64,000 nucleotides of DNA, taken from contig CAJNDT010002846.1 in the NCBI GenBank assembly GCA_905221615.1, forward strand, positions 513,001-577,000, written 5' to 3'. How positions within the stretch are numbered: the stretch's first letter is position 1; the number at the start of each line of letters is the position of its first letter. Shown in pieces: positions 62,001 through 64,000 of this stretch. Both the position numbers and the translations under genes were made by a program. The notes under the pieces are model-generated. The model was not told where the DNA came from. It was given only the letters and a program-made list of their open reading frames with translations, and did not search any database. This stretch comes from Symbiodinium sp. CCMP2592. Lineage: Eukaryota; Sar; Dinophyceae; Suessiales; Symbiodiniaceae.

Positions 62001-63549
62001 GTCCCGAACCCTCAATCCCAAACCCAACCCTGCCCTTAGACAGCAGGAGCCAACCTGTCCTCTGTACCACACATTGCATGTGTCCGTTCAGGTGAAGCAG
62101 ATGATGGAGGACACCGTGAAGGCCTTTCTTTAACAGGGCTTCGAGTTTAGGGCTAGTTGGGGTAAGTCATCGATTTGTCAACGGGGTTTAGTTACTTATT
62201 GGTTGAACTATACCCTAAACCCTAAACCCTAAACCCTAAACTGGACTATACACTCCTACCATACGTGAAAAGGTTAGCCGTTTTTGGGCCAAGGGGCTCA
62301 GTCCCTAGGGCTACTTGGAGGATCATGGGACTTCGTAAGTAAGGTTATAGGTACCTTAATGGGGTTCTAAGTGGTTATAAGTATAGATACCCTAATTATA
62401 ACCCTAGTTACTAAGTCCCATGATCCTTTAAGTAGGTTTGGTTAGGTTTCTTGGCTTCGGATCAGCAGGAGCGGCTGTACAAGGCACCGGGCCCTCAGCT
62501 CCGGAGTGCAGGCGGGTAATCCCGAGCCAAGAGCTCTTTTGGAAGGGATCCTTAATCCTACCTACCTTCATGCCACCGTTTGAGGCCTTCGGCTCCACTT
62601 ATGCTTGGATCCGGAATATGATTTGCGGATGTTGCATATTCTTTTATGCTGATTTAGGTTATAATGGAAGATGTAGTAGGTGCTCACACGAAAGCTGAAT
62701 CCTAAAGGCGTTGTGGCTGTGGTGTAGGGCGGCAAGCTGACGTGAGACGATTGCTTCAGAGCGACACGCAGCAGCATGAAGTGCTACTGCGGTGACAGCG
62801 AAAGGCTCGCTGTGGCTGTCGAAATTATGCCAGATAGCGCACAGCTTCGGCTATGGCAATGAGATGCCGCTTGATCGGACCAGTTGCAACTGTGTCGGGT
62901 TCATGCAAAGGTGTTCCGCAAGACAGTGGCTTCGTTTTGGCCGGGTTGTCTCCATCGCAGCCAGACTTCCCGACGTGGAAGTGAGCTTCCGACAGACCAT
63001 CCTTTTCTCCAACAGGTTGGGCACCGCATCGGCTGTCCTTGCACTACGACGTTGCAGAACTTTCTCGTCTCTGCGCTGGAAGAGGTCGGGCATGTGCGGC
63101 TTCTGGCAGCGTGAAATTTCTTGTGCATCACCTTCCTGAGAGCATATGCTCCAAGAGCATGATGTACTCCTTCTTTCATGAAACATGGCCCTATAGTACT
63201 CGTAAGCCTGCTGTGATCGCCATACGGAGGAGGGGGTTTCTGAATTTGTCTGGTTTAGCTCAAAAGGCTTGTAATTAAATTCTACGGCATCTTATTGCAG
63301 CATGTATAACAGCCCTAACCCCACAAAAGTGTTATGGAAACCTAATGCCCGGCTAAAGAAACCCCAAAACAACTTAAGCCCCGAAATCCTACAACCTTGA
63401 GCCCTGAACCCTTAAACACCATAAACACTAAACTAAGCACTAAAGCCCAAAGCCCTGAAGCCCTAAAGCTCTAAACCTCAAGCCGCTCCTGTAACCCACT
63501 CGGGCAGATCATGGTCGACTTAAAGCAGACTCCCGGTGCCCCCACTGGC
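28529..63549 (+). CDS. Tubulin tyrosine ligase-like (TTLL) protein, split gene, partial
   Basis: Family knowledge: TTLL enzymes use ATP to ligate glutamate, glycine or tyrosine onto tubulin tails (axonemes, cortical microtubules) through an ATP-grasp fold. Seen: exons 28529-28604, 29677-29756, 30769-30811, 42582-42635, 43971-44035, 45001-45064, 45899-45943, 46332-46400 (or 46395), 56081-56133 (less sure), 56492-56532, 58040-58071, 59832-59879, 60915-60965, 62092-62121 and 63508 to about 63547. They read in order through the nucleotide-binding loop ([11 protein letters not shown]), [33 protein letters not shown] and WLIE|VNSSP. The Asp of FGYDFM and the Glu and Asn of WLIEVN match the metal-binding triad of TTL. 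Phases agree at the joins. The start lies upstream or was missed, and the C-terminus is not reached. Glycylase or glutamylase cannot be decided. Confidence is high for the family and moderate for single gene continuity. Confidence 0.85.
28605..29676 (+). other. TTLL intron (GT-AG)
   Basis: It contains a family W dispersed repeat (29191-29282), a GATA microsatellite (29447-29485), telomere-like heptamers, and a duplicated copy of the next exon's start at 29598-29634. No other gene is seen. Confidence 0.7.
29191..29282. repeat. Dispersed repeat family W
   Basis: GACCCCCCAACTACCCTCTA then ATTACGGACCATAAGG and GGGGGCTCCTGG. Copies in the same block order are at 20543-20605 and 23829-23915. Confidence 0.6.
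29598..29709 (+). repeat. Duplicated splice acceptor and exon start (2 x 37 bp)
   Basis: GCAGGTAATGCGTGAGCT and GAGATCTTCCGG occur at 29598-29634 and again at 29673-29709, 75 bp apart, with three differences in 37. Both carry the CAG|GTAATG acceptor. The first copy runs into a TAA in the TTLL frame, so only the second can be the working exon start. Confidence 0.85.
29677..29756 (+). CDS. TTLL exon: [10 protein letters not shown]...WVCQKYIE
   Basis: The exon reads [20 protein letters not shown] then CQKYIE plus two bases (AG). The WVxQKYIExP strand is a TTLL signature. Donor GTGGAT. It joins the next exon to give [20 protein letters not shown]. Confidence 0.88.
29757..30768 (+). other. TTLL intron (GT-AG) with hairpin family D
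   Basis: 1012 bp. It holds TTTAGGG-type tracts at 29790-29970, CCCTAAA-type tracts at 30380-30610 and the family D hairpin at 30613-30722, which ends 46 bp before the acceptor. Confidence 0.75.
30613..30722. mobile_element. Hairpin element family D, good copy
   Basis: AAGGGTCCAAAGGACCCAAT...AATCGGGTACTTGGGTTTAG and ATTATTATATATACTTGGAC...CCTTAGGG. It lies inside a TTLL intron. Confidence 0.75.
30769..30811 (+). CDS. TTLL exon: [14 protein letters not shown]
   Basis: It completes the Arg codon of the previous exon (AG|G) and reads [14 protein letters not shown], the KFDIR strand conserved in TTLLs. The donor must be GC (GCCCTG): only this cut joins in phase to VLVTDWNP at 42582. Confidence 0.88.
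31488..31623 (+). CDS. Exon candidate, unrecognised protein
   Basis: After TGTTGCCAG the frame reads [20 protein letters not shown], then [23 protein letters not shown] donor (GAAG|GCCTCA) precedes an in-frame stop. The composition is convincingly protein-like. I recognise no domain. The exon may belong to the nested gene(s) inside the TTLL intron. Confidence 0.5.
31898..32003. mobile_element. Hairpin element family D, near-perfect copy
   Basis: CAAGGGTCCAAAGGACCCAA...TAATCAGGTACTCGG is mirrored by GATTAGTAGGTACCTGGACC...CTTGGGG. The core GGATAGTAGTTATGTAGGTT is intact, so it can serve as the family reference. Confidence 0.8.
32121..32213. mobile_element. Hairpin element family J
   Basis: CAGATCCTACTTTTTTGTAG...GTTC and GATCCTACAAGAAAGCTGGT...TCTGGTAGGTT. 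It precedes the exon candidate at 32305 by about 90 bp. Confidence 0.65.
32305..32649 (+). CDS. Exon candidate, unrecognised beta-rich protein
   Basis: The 115-codon frame begins after CCCTGAG and ends at GAA|GTGAGT, a strong donor, with an alternative GAAGAG|GTGAGG donor upstream. It reads [20 protein letters not shown], then [18 protein letters not shown], and [20 protein letters not shown]. The module [10 protein letters not shown]...IKWCSDNW loosely repeats in the next candidate exon ([10 protein letters not shown]...LLWNDE), suggesting a repeat protein. Codon composition is GC-rich compared with flanks. No family is recognised. Confidence 0.6.
32873..32976. mobile_element. Hairpin element family A abutting an exon
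   Basis: TATAAGGGGCCTTAACAATTA and TAATTTTAAGGCCCCTATAT are the arms. The element ends five bases before TTTACAG|G, the acceptor of the exon candidate at 32982, so it forms the 3' part of that intron. Confidence 0.8.
32982..33057 (+). CDS. Exon candidate following a hairpin
   Basis: After ATATTTACAG the frame with one leading base reads [20 protein letters not shown] then LWNDE, and ends at GAG|GTACGG. It resembles part of the preceding candidate exon. The phase between 32649 and this exon does not fit with the obvious donor, so an alternative donor is likely. Confidence 0.5.
33189..33247. repeat. TA microsatellite
   Basis: Nearly pure TA with few interruptions. It directly follows the exon candidate's intron start region. 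Confidence 0.85.
33938..34087 (+). CDS. Exon candidate, unrecognised
   Basis: After CCCCCAG the frame (one leading base) reads [20 protein letters not shown] then [20 protein letters not shown]. It stays open to 34087; the real donor may be at CTG|GTGCAG (34035) or later. No recognised domain. Confidence 0.45.
34279..34376. mobile_element. Hairpin element family H
   Basis: GGGAGTTTCCGAAAATTAGG...GGTACC and GTATTTTCGGAAAATCCCTT are the arms, with GGATCCTAGTATTTGGGGTA between. The same family is inserted in a family G element at 53491. Confidence 0.65.
34659..34758 (+). CDS. Exon candidate, helical unrecognised protein
   Basis: After GAGCCCAG it reads [20 protein letters not shown] then [14 protein letters not shown], with a GT donor (GTACAG) at 34759. 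It is helical and charged. A family A hairpin starts 36 bp downstream in the putative intron. Confidence 0.45.
34795..34897. mobile_element. Hairpin element family A (right end decayed)
   Basis: AATATAGGGGCTTAAATGAT at the left. CCTCAAAACCTTATTCGAAG at the right, with the closing GGCCCC mutated to GGGACCC. Confidence 0.6.
35180..35292. repeat. Decayed hairpin family B
   Basis: AAAGTCTCAAATGCAGCTTT...TTTGGTTAAACCAG and CAACCCAGAAAAGTTCAATA are recognisable but diverged arms. Confidence 0.45.
35682..35859. mobile_element. Hairpin element family B, enlarged loop
   Basis: CCTCTAGTCTCAATTGTAGT...TGTAGTTCCTTTTTGG at the left and GGTAATTACAATGGAGACTA...GGAGG at the right. The loop is longer than in other copies and includes a CTTCTTCATCATCATGA stretch, so extra sequence may have been inserted. 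Confidence 0.6.
36318..36378 (+). CDS. Small LRR exon candidate
   Basis: After TTCCAACAG it reads [18 protein letters not shown], which fits one LRR unit. The donor is not clear. Confidence 0.4.
36318..39835 (+). CDS. Leucine-rich repeat (RNase-inhibitor-like) protein, split gene
   Basis: Six segments encode 26-30-residue repeats of the type L..L.L...N..LGD.G...L...L: about 36318-36378, 37438-37507, 37933-38633, 38797 to about 38868, 39462-39578 and about 39767-39835. The large exon has repeats such as [40 protein letters not shown] and [20 protein letters not shown]. The family gives curved scaffolds for protein binding; no catalytic part is seen. It lies wholly inside the 11.8-kb TTLL intron on the same strand. 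The start and end were not identified. Whether the small flanking exons belong to the same gene is inferred from repeat pattern only. Confidence 0.75.
37168..37266. mobile_element. Hairpin element family C
   Basis: AAGGTCCATGTGTCCAAGTA...GTACGTACTTTGGCC and GGGCCTAAGTATATGCTTCT...TGGGCACATGGACCCTTA. A family F hairpin begins at once at 37264. Confidence 0.75.
37264..37390. mobile_element. Hairpin element family F
   Basis: TTACTTGGAAGGGCAGGGGA...CTTAGTAAGTAGG and CGACTTACTTAAGTCCCCTC...CCCCTCCAAG. It is directly adjacent to the family C hairpin to its left, and an LRR exon follows 47 bp later. Confidence 0.8.
37438..37507 (+). CDS. Small LRR exon
   Basis: After GTCCCTGGCAG the frame reads [20 protein letters not shown] then AAV, ending at a GT donor (GTGTAAA). 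It fits one LRR unit (L...aL...L..). Confidence 0.5.
37519..37674. mobile_element. Hairpin element family C with TA microsatellite in the loop
   Basis: AAGGGTCCATGTATCCATAT and ATACTATATGGGTACAGTGA are the arms. CATATATATATATATATATG fills part of the loop (about 37602-37621). It begins within 12 bp of the preceding exon's donor. Confidence 0.65.
37811..37911. mobile_element. Hairpin element family A ending next to the LRR exon
   Basis: AATGTAGGGGCTTAGTAATT and CCAATTATGAAGGCCCCTA are the arms. Its right end lies 21 bp before the exon start at 37933. Confidence 0.75.
37933..38633 (+). CDS. Main LRR exon
   Basis: The 234-codon exon starts after GGTTTGAG (an in-frame TAA at 37916 excludes further extension). 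It ends at GGCATCGCGA with a GC donor (GCTACT), chosen because joining to 38797 gives [12 protein letters not shown] in frame. It carries about seven LRR units. The bases GCTA occur at the start of the intron and again at the start of the next exon. Confidence 0.85.
38797..38868 (+). CDS. LRR exon: [20 protein letters not shown]
   Basis: After CCTAGCCAAG it reads, with the split Ser codon, [20 protein letters not shown], a perfect LRR continuation. The intron before it (38634-38796) is only 163 bp. The donor is uncertain, near 38868. Confidence 0.7.
38938..39035. repeat. Dispersed repeat family X, copy 2
   Basis: TTGGAGGAGCTAAGGAGCGA, AAGGAGCTAAAGAGCCAAGG and ACCATTGGTTAG match the copy at 4535-4640. 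Confidence 0.55.
39462..39578 (+). CDS. LRR exon candidate
   Basis: After CTTTAAAG it reads [20 protein letters not shown] then [18 protein letters not shown] and ends at TCG|GTAAGA, a strong donor. The EALA..L pattern fits an LRR. Confidence 0.6.
39605..39680. repeat. CA / ACACAG microsatellite
   Basis: CACA and CAGACA runs lie just inside the intron after the LRR exon donor. Confidence 0.8.
39767..39835 (+). CDS. LRR exon candidate
   Basis: After GATGTAAG it reads [20 protein letters not shown] plus Q, matching the NT.LGD.G..L..AL.SLP.L repeat of the main exon. The donor was not fixed. Confidence 0.45.
40153..40258. mobile_element. Hairpin element family D
   Basis: AAGGGTCCAAAGCACCCAAT and ACAATTCGGTGCTTGGACCC with the intact GGATAGTAGTTATGTAGGT core. 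Confidence 0.75.
40486..40571. mobile_element. Hairpin element family J providing a splice acceptor
   Basis: CCACAACCTACATTATTTGT...AGGCTCTT and AAGGACCCTACAAGTGAGTA...GGTTTTGCTAGTT. Its right end runs straight into TTCAG|GGTGAA, the acceptor of the following exon candidate. Confidence 0.65.
40573..40682 (+). CDS. Exon candidate, unrecognised
   Basis: It reads [20 protein letters not shown] then [16 protein letters not shown], and ends at GAAGCC|GTAATA. It has strong protein character with no stop. I recognise no family. It is the last coding candidate in the 11.8-kb TTLL intron and could belong to the LRR gene or another nested gene. Confidence 0.55.
41969..42038. mobile_element. Hairpin element family Y
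   Basis: GATCCCAAAACCTAATACCC and TTTGTAGGGTTTTGGGATAC are inverted arms. A relative is at 43679-43761. Confidence 0.55.
42151..42261. mobile_element. Hairpin element family L with TA microsatellite
   Basis: CCCAAAGGGTCCAAGTATCA...TTATGGTATA is mirrored perfectly by TATACCATAATGATACTTGG...ACCCTTTGGG. TA repeats lie in the left part of the loop (42177-42200). Confidence 0.85.
42582..42635 (+). CDS. TTLL exon: [18 protein letters not shown]
   Basis: After GGGCGCGAG it reads [18 protein letters not shown], the TTLL motif that follows KFDIRQW. Donor GTCACA, phase 0. Confidence 0.88.
43679..43761. mobile_element. Hairpin element family Y
   Basis: GGGGATCCCAAACCTATGGT and TGTAGGGTTTGGGGATACAG form the arms. 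It lies in the TTLL intron 42636-43970. Confidence 0.55.
43971..44035 (+). CDS. TTLL exon: [21 protein letters not shown]
   Basis: Start at 43971 (after AAAGCAAG) chosen because it keeps phase 0 with the previous exon; the other acceptor (CTCAG at 43978) does not. It reads [20 protein letters not shown] plus two bases. A GA donor (GAGTGAG) is needed to join [10 protein letters not shown]. Confidence 0.85.
45001..45064 (+). CDS. TTLL exon: [21 protein letters not shown]
   Basis: After CATGCAGCAG it completes the Arg codon and reads [20 protein letters not shown] plus E. HL(T/V)NNS is a TTLL hallmark. A GA donor (GACTGT) joins it in frame to [10 protein letters not shown]. Confidence 0.88.
45641..45749. 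mobile_element. Hairpin element family A (inverted centre)
   Basis: AATATGGGGCCGGTTGATAAC and GTAATTATTTACGCCCCCCA with AGGGTTTTGGGG in the left half, as in the 16192 copy. It is inside the TTLL intron 45065-45898. Confidence 0.6.
45899..45943 (+). CDS. TTLL exon: [15 protein letters not shown]
   Basis: After CAGCCACCAG it reads [15 protein letters not shown]. The GA donor (GAGACG) is deduced from the in-frame join to EWLHARYC. Both intron ends border GAG triplets. Confidence 0.8.
46332..46400 (+). CDS. TTLL exon: [21 protein letters not shown]
   Basis: After GTCGCAGAG it reads [20 protein letters not shown] and PGK. The end is either GC donor GCAAGG (46396) or GA donor GAAGTC (46401); the latter keeps phase 0 with the candidate exon at 56081. 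Confidence 0.75.
46735..47240. repeat. GTAT, CATA and TA microsatellite block
   Basis: GTAT repeats at 46735-46812, CATA-type at 47040-47130 and a TA tract at 47155-47235. All the Tyr/Ile/His-rich frames here read the repeat. Confidence 0.85.
47902..49356 (+). CDS. AP2-domain protein with two PD-(D/E)XK-like nuclease modules
   Basis: Single-exon ORF of 484 codons. ATG at 47902 is the first after an in-frame TGA at 47860; the GTG at 47890 is not a credible eukaryotic start. Residues 7-28 are hydrophobic ([20 protein letters not shown]), possibly a signal anchor. Residues 46-111 are an AP2 DNA-binding domain ([34 protein letters not shown], ending HLNFP). Two similar later parts each have Asp-Ala-Leu, then a beta-strand with Gln-x-Lys, then a hydrophobic strand pair: D172...Q188-L-K190 with [14 protein letters not shown], and D317...Q332-E-K334 with [20 protein letters not shown]. 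This is the layout of PD-(D/E)XK nucleases with Gln replacing the acidic residue. Inference: DNA-binding nuclease or former nuclease. GC-richer than flanks. It lies in a TTLL intron. The AP2 call is secure; the nuclease call is moderate. Confidence 0.85.
   Translation: MPPHHLTSWFALVSAWVVLLPVLARLLKASAHVPHHEAAARAQAAKYRGVYYNKRNRAFVAALHVLDGPGYIGCFQSAKEAAEAYDQAVRCRYPKPTADHELRCKRHLNFPSEKEAAYTESPEQARTRGLKQGGCSHRKEARSFELLKAASDTSPHSEKYELERLTGSSRADALFKRRGSTQTGLPIQLKAATSQWKQGRVFRFNRLLGYDRMLVVLVALDGGHLWAAAGEKLAVDHLGITIGCGSDTNRRVENIGSYLAACFKNTQKFPHISVEEAEVQCSPNCRVEAVAHRQLMKLFSRMEWSLTCPPQHLSAVDALLEVDIEGPMLRLQEKASNFHETLGRYHICLRKNGGSLGPLPYDKDDFDLLAACILHEGQLQGVFLIPISELVQRGLVASRSCTLYLHPPWSLPKKNGTKQKYAWQQEFFLDLRTWHGSKEVPAQVKVHMERLIAKATTAAKHACMWRLLRSLACLSSSVAKQQAC
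49770..49880. mobile_element. Hairpin element family E
   Basis: TTTGGAGGTTCATGGGTAGT and ATAACTACCCATGAACCTCC...AAG are the arms, with the CCTCTAACATGGGTCATAAC spacer. It lies about 410 bp after the AP2 stop codon. Confidence 0.8.
50191..50232 (+). CDS. Acidic micro-exon candidate
   Basis: After GATCGCTGGAG it reads [14 protein letters not shown] and ends at GAG|GTGGGG, phase 0 on both sides. The phase would permit it between TTLL exons 46332-46400 and 56081-56133 as an acidic loop, but nothing else ties it to that gene. Confidence 0.35.
51087..51118. repeat. CA microsatellite
   Basis: A pure CA run. Confidence 0.9.
51857..51953. mobile_element. Hairpin element family O
   Basis: GTACCACTATGGGCTATTAG...ACC is mirrored by GGTCTAATAGCCCATAGTGG...TAAG, perfect over about 22 bp. 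Only one copy was noticed. Confidence 0.75.
52498..52575. repeat. Dispersed repeat family Z
   Basis: GGCTTTTGGCCCCAAAGACC, AAGGCTTTTCGGGCTATTTT and GAGCCTGAGGGGAC match 24357-24430 in order. Confidence 0.55.
52703..52800. repeat. TA microsatellite
   Basis: TA with occasional TG and CA interruptions. Confidence 0.85.
53400..53605. mobile_element. Hairpin family G interrupted by hairpin family H
   Basis: The left arm GTTGATGATATAAGCCCTGC and right arm GCAGGATTTATAT...ATATCATCAACCG are those of family G. The right arm is split by a 101-bp family H hairpin at 53491-53591, and ATAT is present on both sides (53487-53490 and 53592-53595). Excision of the insert and one ATAT restores the right arm exactly. 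Confidence 0.85.
53491..53591. mobile_element. Inserted hairpin family H with ATAT duplication
   Basis: GGGAGCTTCCGAAAATTCGG...GGTACCTTA and CTATTTTCGGAAACTACC are the arms, and GGATCCTACTATTTAGGGTA lies in the centre. Confidence 0.85.
54060..54130. repeat. TA microsatellite
   Basis: Two TA runs separated by CACGTATACTATACATACA. Confidence 0.85.
54631..54727. mobile_element. Hairpin element family I
   Basis: TACCTTAACCCTGAATAACC...TACCTTTTTAAGG is mirrored by AAAATGGTAGGTTATTCGGG...GTTAAGGTA. The loop TTATCATGATTTCCTTATAC is shared with the 13419 copy. Confidence 0.85.
55528..55631 (+). CDS. Exon candidate, unrecognised
   Basis: After TTGTGTGTGCAG one frame reads [20 protein letters not shown] then [15 protein letters not shown], ending at a consensus GC donor (AAAG|GCAAGA). 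A second frame ([20 protein letters not shown]) ends at GCGAC|GTGAGA. Only one can be right. No family is recognised. Confidence 0.35.
56081..56133 (+). CDS. Probable TTLL exon: [17 protein letters not shown]
   Basis: Strong acceptor (TGTTTTCCAG) and strong donor (GGG|GTGAGT). It reads [17 protein letters not shown] plus two bases, and gives exactly the phase 2 that the following TTLL exon needs. The sequence itself is not a conserved TTLL block, so assignment rests on phase and position. Confidence 0.45.
56135..56200. repeat. GT, GTAT and TA microsatellite
   Basis: GTGTGT, then GTAT, then TATA runs follow the donor of the preceding exon. Confidence 0.85.
56492..56532 (+). CDS. TTLL exon: [13 protein letters not shown]
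   Basis: After GGAGCCAG it reads (one leading base) [13 protein letters not shown] plus one base. It matches the SL.AV.D.I.HRK helix that precedes ELFGYDFM in TTLLs. GT donor (GTTCGG). Confidence 0.75.
56648..56835. repeat. TA microsatellites
   Basis: Two long TA tracts at 56648-56692 and 56752-56835 within the TTLL intron. Confidence 0.85.
57307..57445. mobile_element. Large near-perfect palindrome, G-rich arm / C-rich arm (family P)
   Basis: AATCATCGGGATCCCTAGGG...GTGTAGGGGGAGGGGGGG is mirrored by CCCCTCCCCCCTACACCCCT...AAGGATCCCTATGATT. A related half (GGGGAGTAGGGGGGAGGGGG) is at 53957-53990. The G-rich arm could form a quadruplex. Confidence 0.8.
58040..58071 (+). CDS. TTLL exon: [10 protein letters not shown]
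   Basis: After CATGAACAG it completes a Val codon and reads [10 protein letters not shown]; the Asp is the first metal ligand of the ATP-grasp site. GT donor (GTGCGC), phase 0. Confidence 0.88.
58865..59060. repeat. GTAT / CATA / TA microsatellite
   Basis: Alternating tetranucleotide runs ending in TATATATG and GTGTGT. Confidence 0.85.
59832..59879 (+). CDS. TTLL exon: [16 protein letters not shown]
   Basis: After CCACGCGCAG it reads [20 protein letters not shown] holds the second metal ligand. A GC donor (GCCTGG) joins it to VNSSPACD. Confidence 0.88.
59890..60240. repeat. Three dispersed copies of CCCAATGGGCCCTAGGTACT
   Basis: The block occurs at about 59893, 60087 and, with one change, 60211. 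Two copies continue with GTTATGG and a similar TCTTTCT/TTCTTTACGGGTTCTGTTAGG tail. CCCAATGGGCCC is near-palindromic. Confidence 0.65.
60392..60500. mobile_element. Hairpin element family D, reverse orientation
   Basis: TAAGGGTCCAAGTACCTAAC...TGTCATATACTC at the left and CGAGTACCTAATTACTGTGT...CCTCTGGACCC at the right. The core is the reverse complement of other copies. Confidence 0.7.
60602..60694. mobile_element. Hairpin element family A
   Basis: GTAGGAGCCTAAAGATTTACC and CTAATTATTAAGGCCCCTGT, with CCAAAGCCCTATT before the right arm. Confidence 0.6.
60915..60965 (+). CDS. TTLL exon: [17 protein letters not shown]
   Basis: After ACGCAGTGCAG it reads [17 protein letters not shown], the most conserved TTLL block; the Asn is the third metal ligand. 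A GC donor (GCCACG) gives the in-frame join to [10 protein letters not shown]. Confidence 0.9.
61017..61122. mobile_element. Hairpin element family D (diverged)
   Basis: AAGGGTCCATATTAACTCAG, GGATTGTAGTTTTCTAGATC, GGTATATGATTATTGTAAGT and CTTGGGCCCA follow the family D order. Confidence 0.55.
61570..61806. repeat. Degenerate GCTCTT/GCTCCT hexamer tract
   Basis: Repeats of CTCTTGCTCCTGCTCTTG type. The reading frames give Leu/Cys/Ser-rich peptides from the repeat only. Confidence 0.8.
62092..62121 (+). CDS. TTLL micro-exon: [10 protein letters not shown]
   Basis: After GTCCGTTCAG it reads [10 protein letters not shown]. This 30-nt exon matches the helix after STPVT in TTLLs. GC donor (AAG|GCCTTT). 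Confidence 0.82.
62311..62436. mobile_element. Hairpin element family F'
   Basis: CTACTTGGAGGATCATGGGA...CTTCGTAAGTAAGGTTATA and ATAACCCTAGTTACTAAGTC...CCATGATCCTTTAAGTAGG. It lies in the TTLL intron 62122-63507. Confidence 0.75.
62700..63290. other. GC-rich stretch with frames on both strands, no recognised gene
   Basis: One + frame reads [20 protein letters not shown] then [20 protein letters not shown]. Others are open too. It sits inside the predicted TTLL intron, with no clear splice sites and no recognised family. It could be a decayed coding insertion. Confidence 0.25.
63508..63547 (+). CDS. TTLL exon: [13 protein letters not shown]
   Basis: After CTCGGGCAG it reads [13 protein letters not shown](G), matching the VVVD...TG.FEL segment of TTLLs. 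A GC (GCGAGC) or GA (GAGCCT) donor follows; the exact end is open. Confidence 0.75.
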
Positions 63550-63690
63550 GAGCCTGGGAGCTAAGTTTCGGGCAATGCCGAGGGCGAAGACTTTTTCCGA
63601 AGAGGGGACGGGGGCGAGAAGGTTTAGCAACACTTTATAGTTTCGCAGAGCCCTTGTAGAATCCCAAAGGAAGCCATTTTTGTTTTACAG

Positions 63691-63755
63691 ACCAACTTGT
63701 TGAAAACTTTGTGGATCTCCAACAAACTCAGCTTCAGCATGGGCTTCGGAGACGC
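63691..63755 (+). CDS. Possible next TTLL exon
   Basis: Good acceptor (TGTTTTACAG) and a GT donor (GTAGGG). With one base carried over it reads DQLVENFVDLQQTQLQHGLR. It has no recognised TTLL signature. Confidence 0.35.
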
Positions 63756-64000
63756 GTAGGGTCCAGCTTTGGATCTTGGCTTTGAGGCTCAGATCCCTAT
63801 AGATCTATCCCTCATATGGGTAATTAGTAGGTTCCCTGTTAGGGTCCTCTTTTACAAGGGTGCCTTCGTTTAGACAACTAATCATATGATTTAAGGAGTA
63901 TCCCTGTGTCAGGGTGTATTGCTAGGTCCCGCGATTGGCGTGATCGTGGAGTGGAGTGCGTTTGGTGGTGACATTCTCGGTGGCTTCAGACCTTCAGCTT

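Overview
The window looks like nuclear DNA of a dinoflagellate. I infer this from four things seen in the sequence: heavy interspersion of degenerate plant-type telomere heptamers (TTTAGGG / CCCTAAA); very low coding density; small exons whose 5' splice sites are GT, GC and even GA, followed by an AG|G-type acceptor; and an AP2-domain gene. The species cannot be named from sequence alone. Most long open frames are low-complexity or chance frames and are not listed as genes.

The main result is a gene that no single open frame reveals. Fifteen or more tiny + strand exons between about 28.5 kb and 63.5 kb spell most of a tubulin tyrosine ligase-like (TTLL) ATP-grasp catalytic domain in the right order (signatures [114 protein letters not shown]). 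At nearly all junctions the reading phase is kept. The gene covers at least 35 kb; its beginning was not found and its end runs to or past the window edge.

Three other coding systems lie inside large introns of this gene, all on the + strand. (1) 30.8-42.6 kb (11.8-kb intron): exons of a leucine-rich-repeat protein (36.3-39.8 kb) and several good exon candidates of unrecognised proteins (31.5, 32.3-33.1, 33.9, 34.7 and 40.6 kb). (2) 46.4-56.1 kb intron: an intact single-exon gene (47902-49356) for an AP2 DNA-binding domain followed by what look like two diverged PD-(D/E)XK nuclease-like modules. This resembles a selfish or domesticated endonuclease rather than an ordinary transcription factor.

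The non-coding DNA, including all of 0.4-28.5 kb apart from weak candidates, is built from short (about 85-180 bp) hairpin elements. I can sort them into at least 15 families, each with near-perfect terminal inverted repeats, several with 3-12 copies in the window. Two cases of one family inserted in another show 4-5 bp target-site duplications, which supports mobility. Several copies end a few bases before an exon, so the element supplies the end of an intron; these elements may be introner-like. Between them lie degenerate TTTAGGG tracts, an 83-bp tandem array (24.75-25.12 kb) and TA, CATA, GA, CA and CAT microsatellites, some of them inside hairpin loops.
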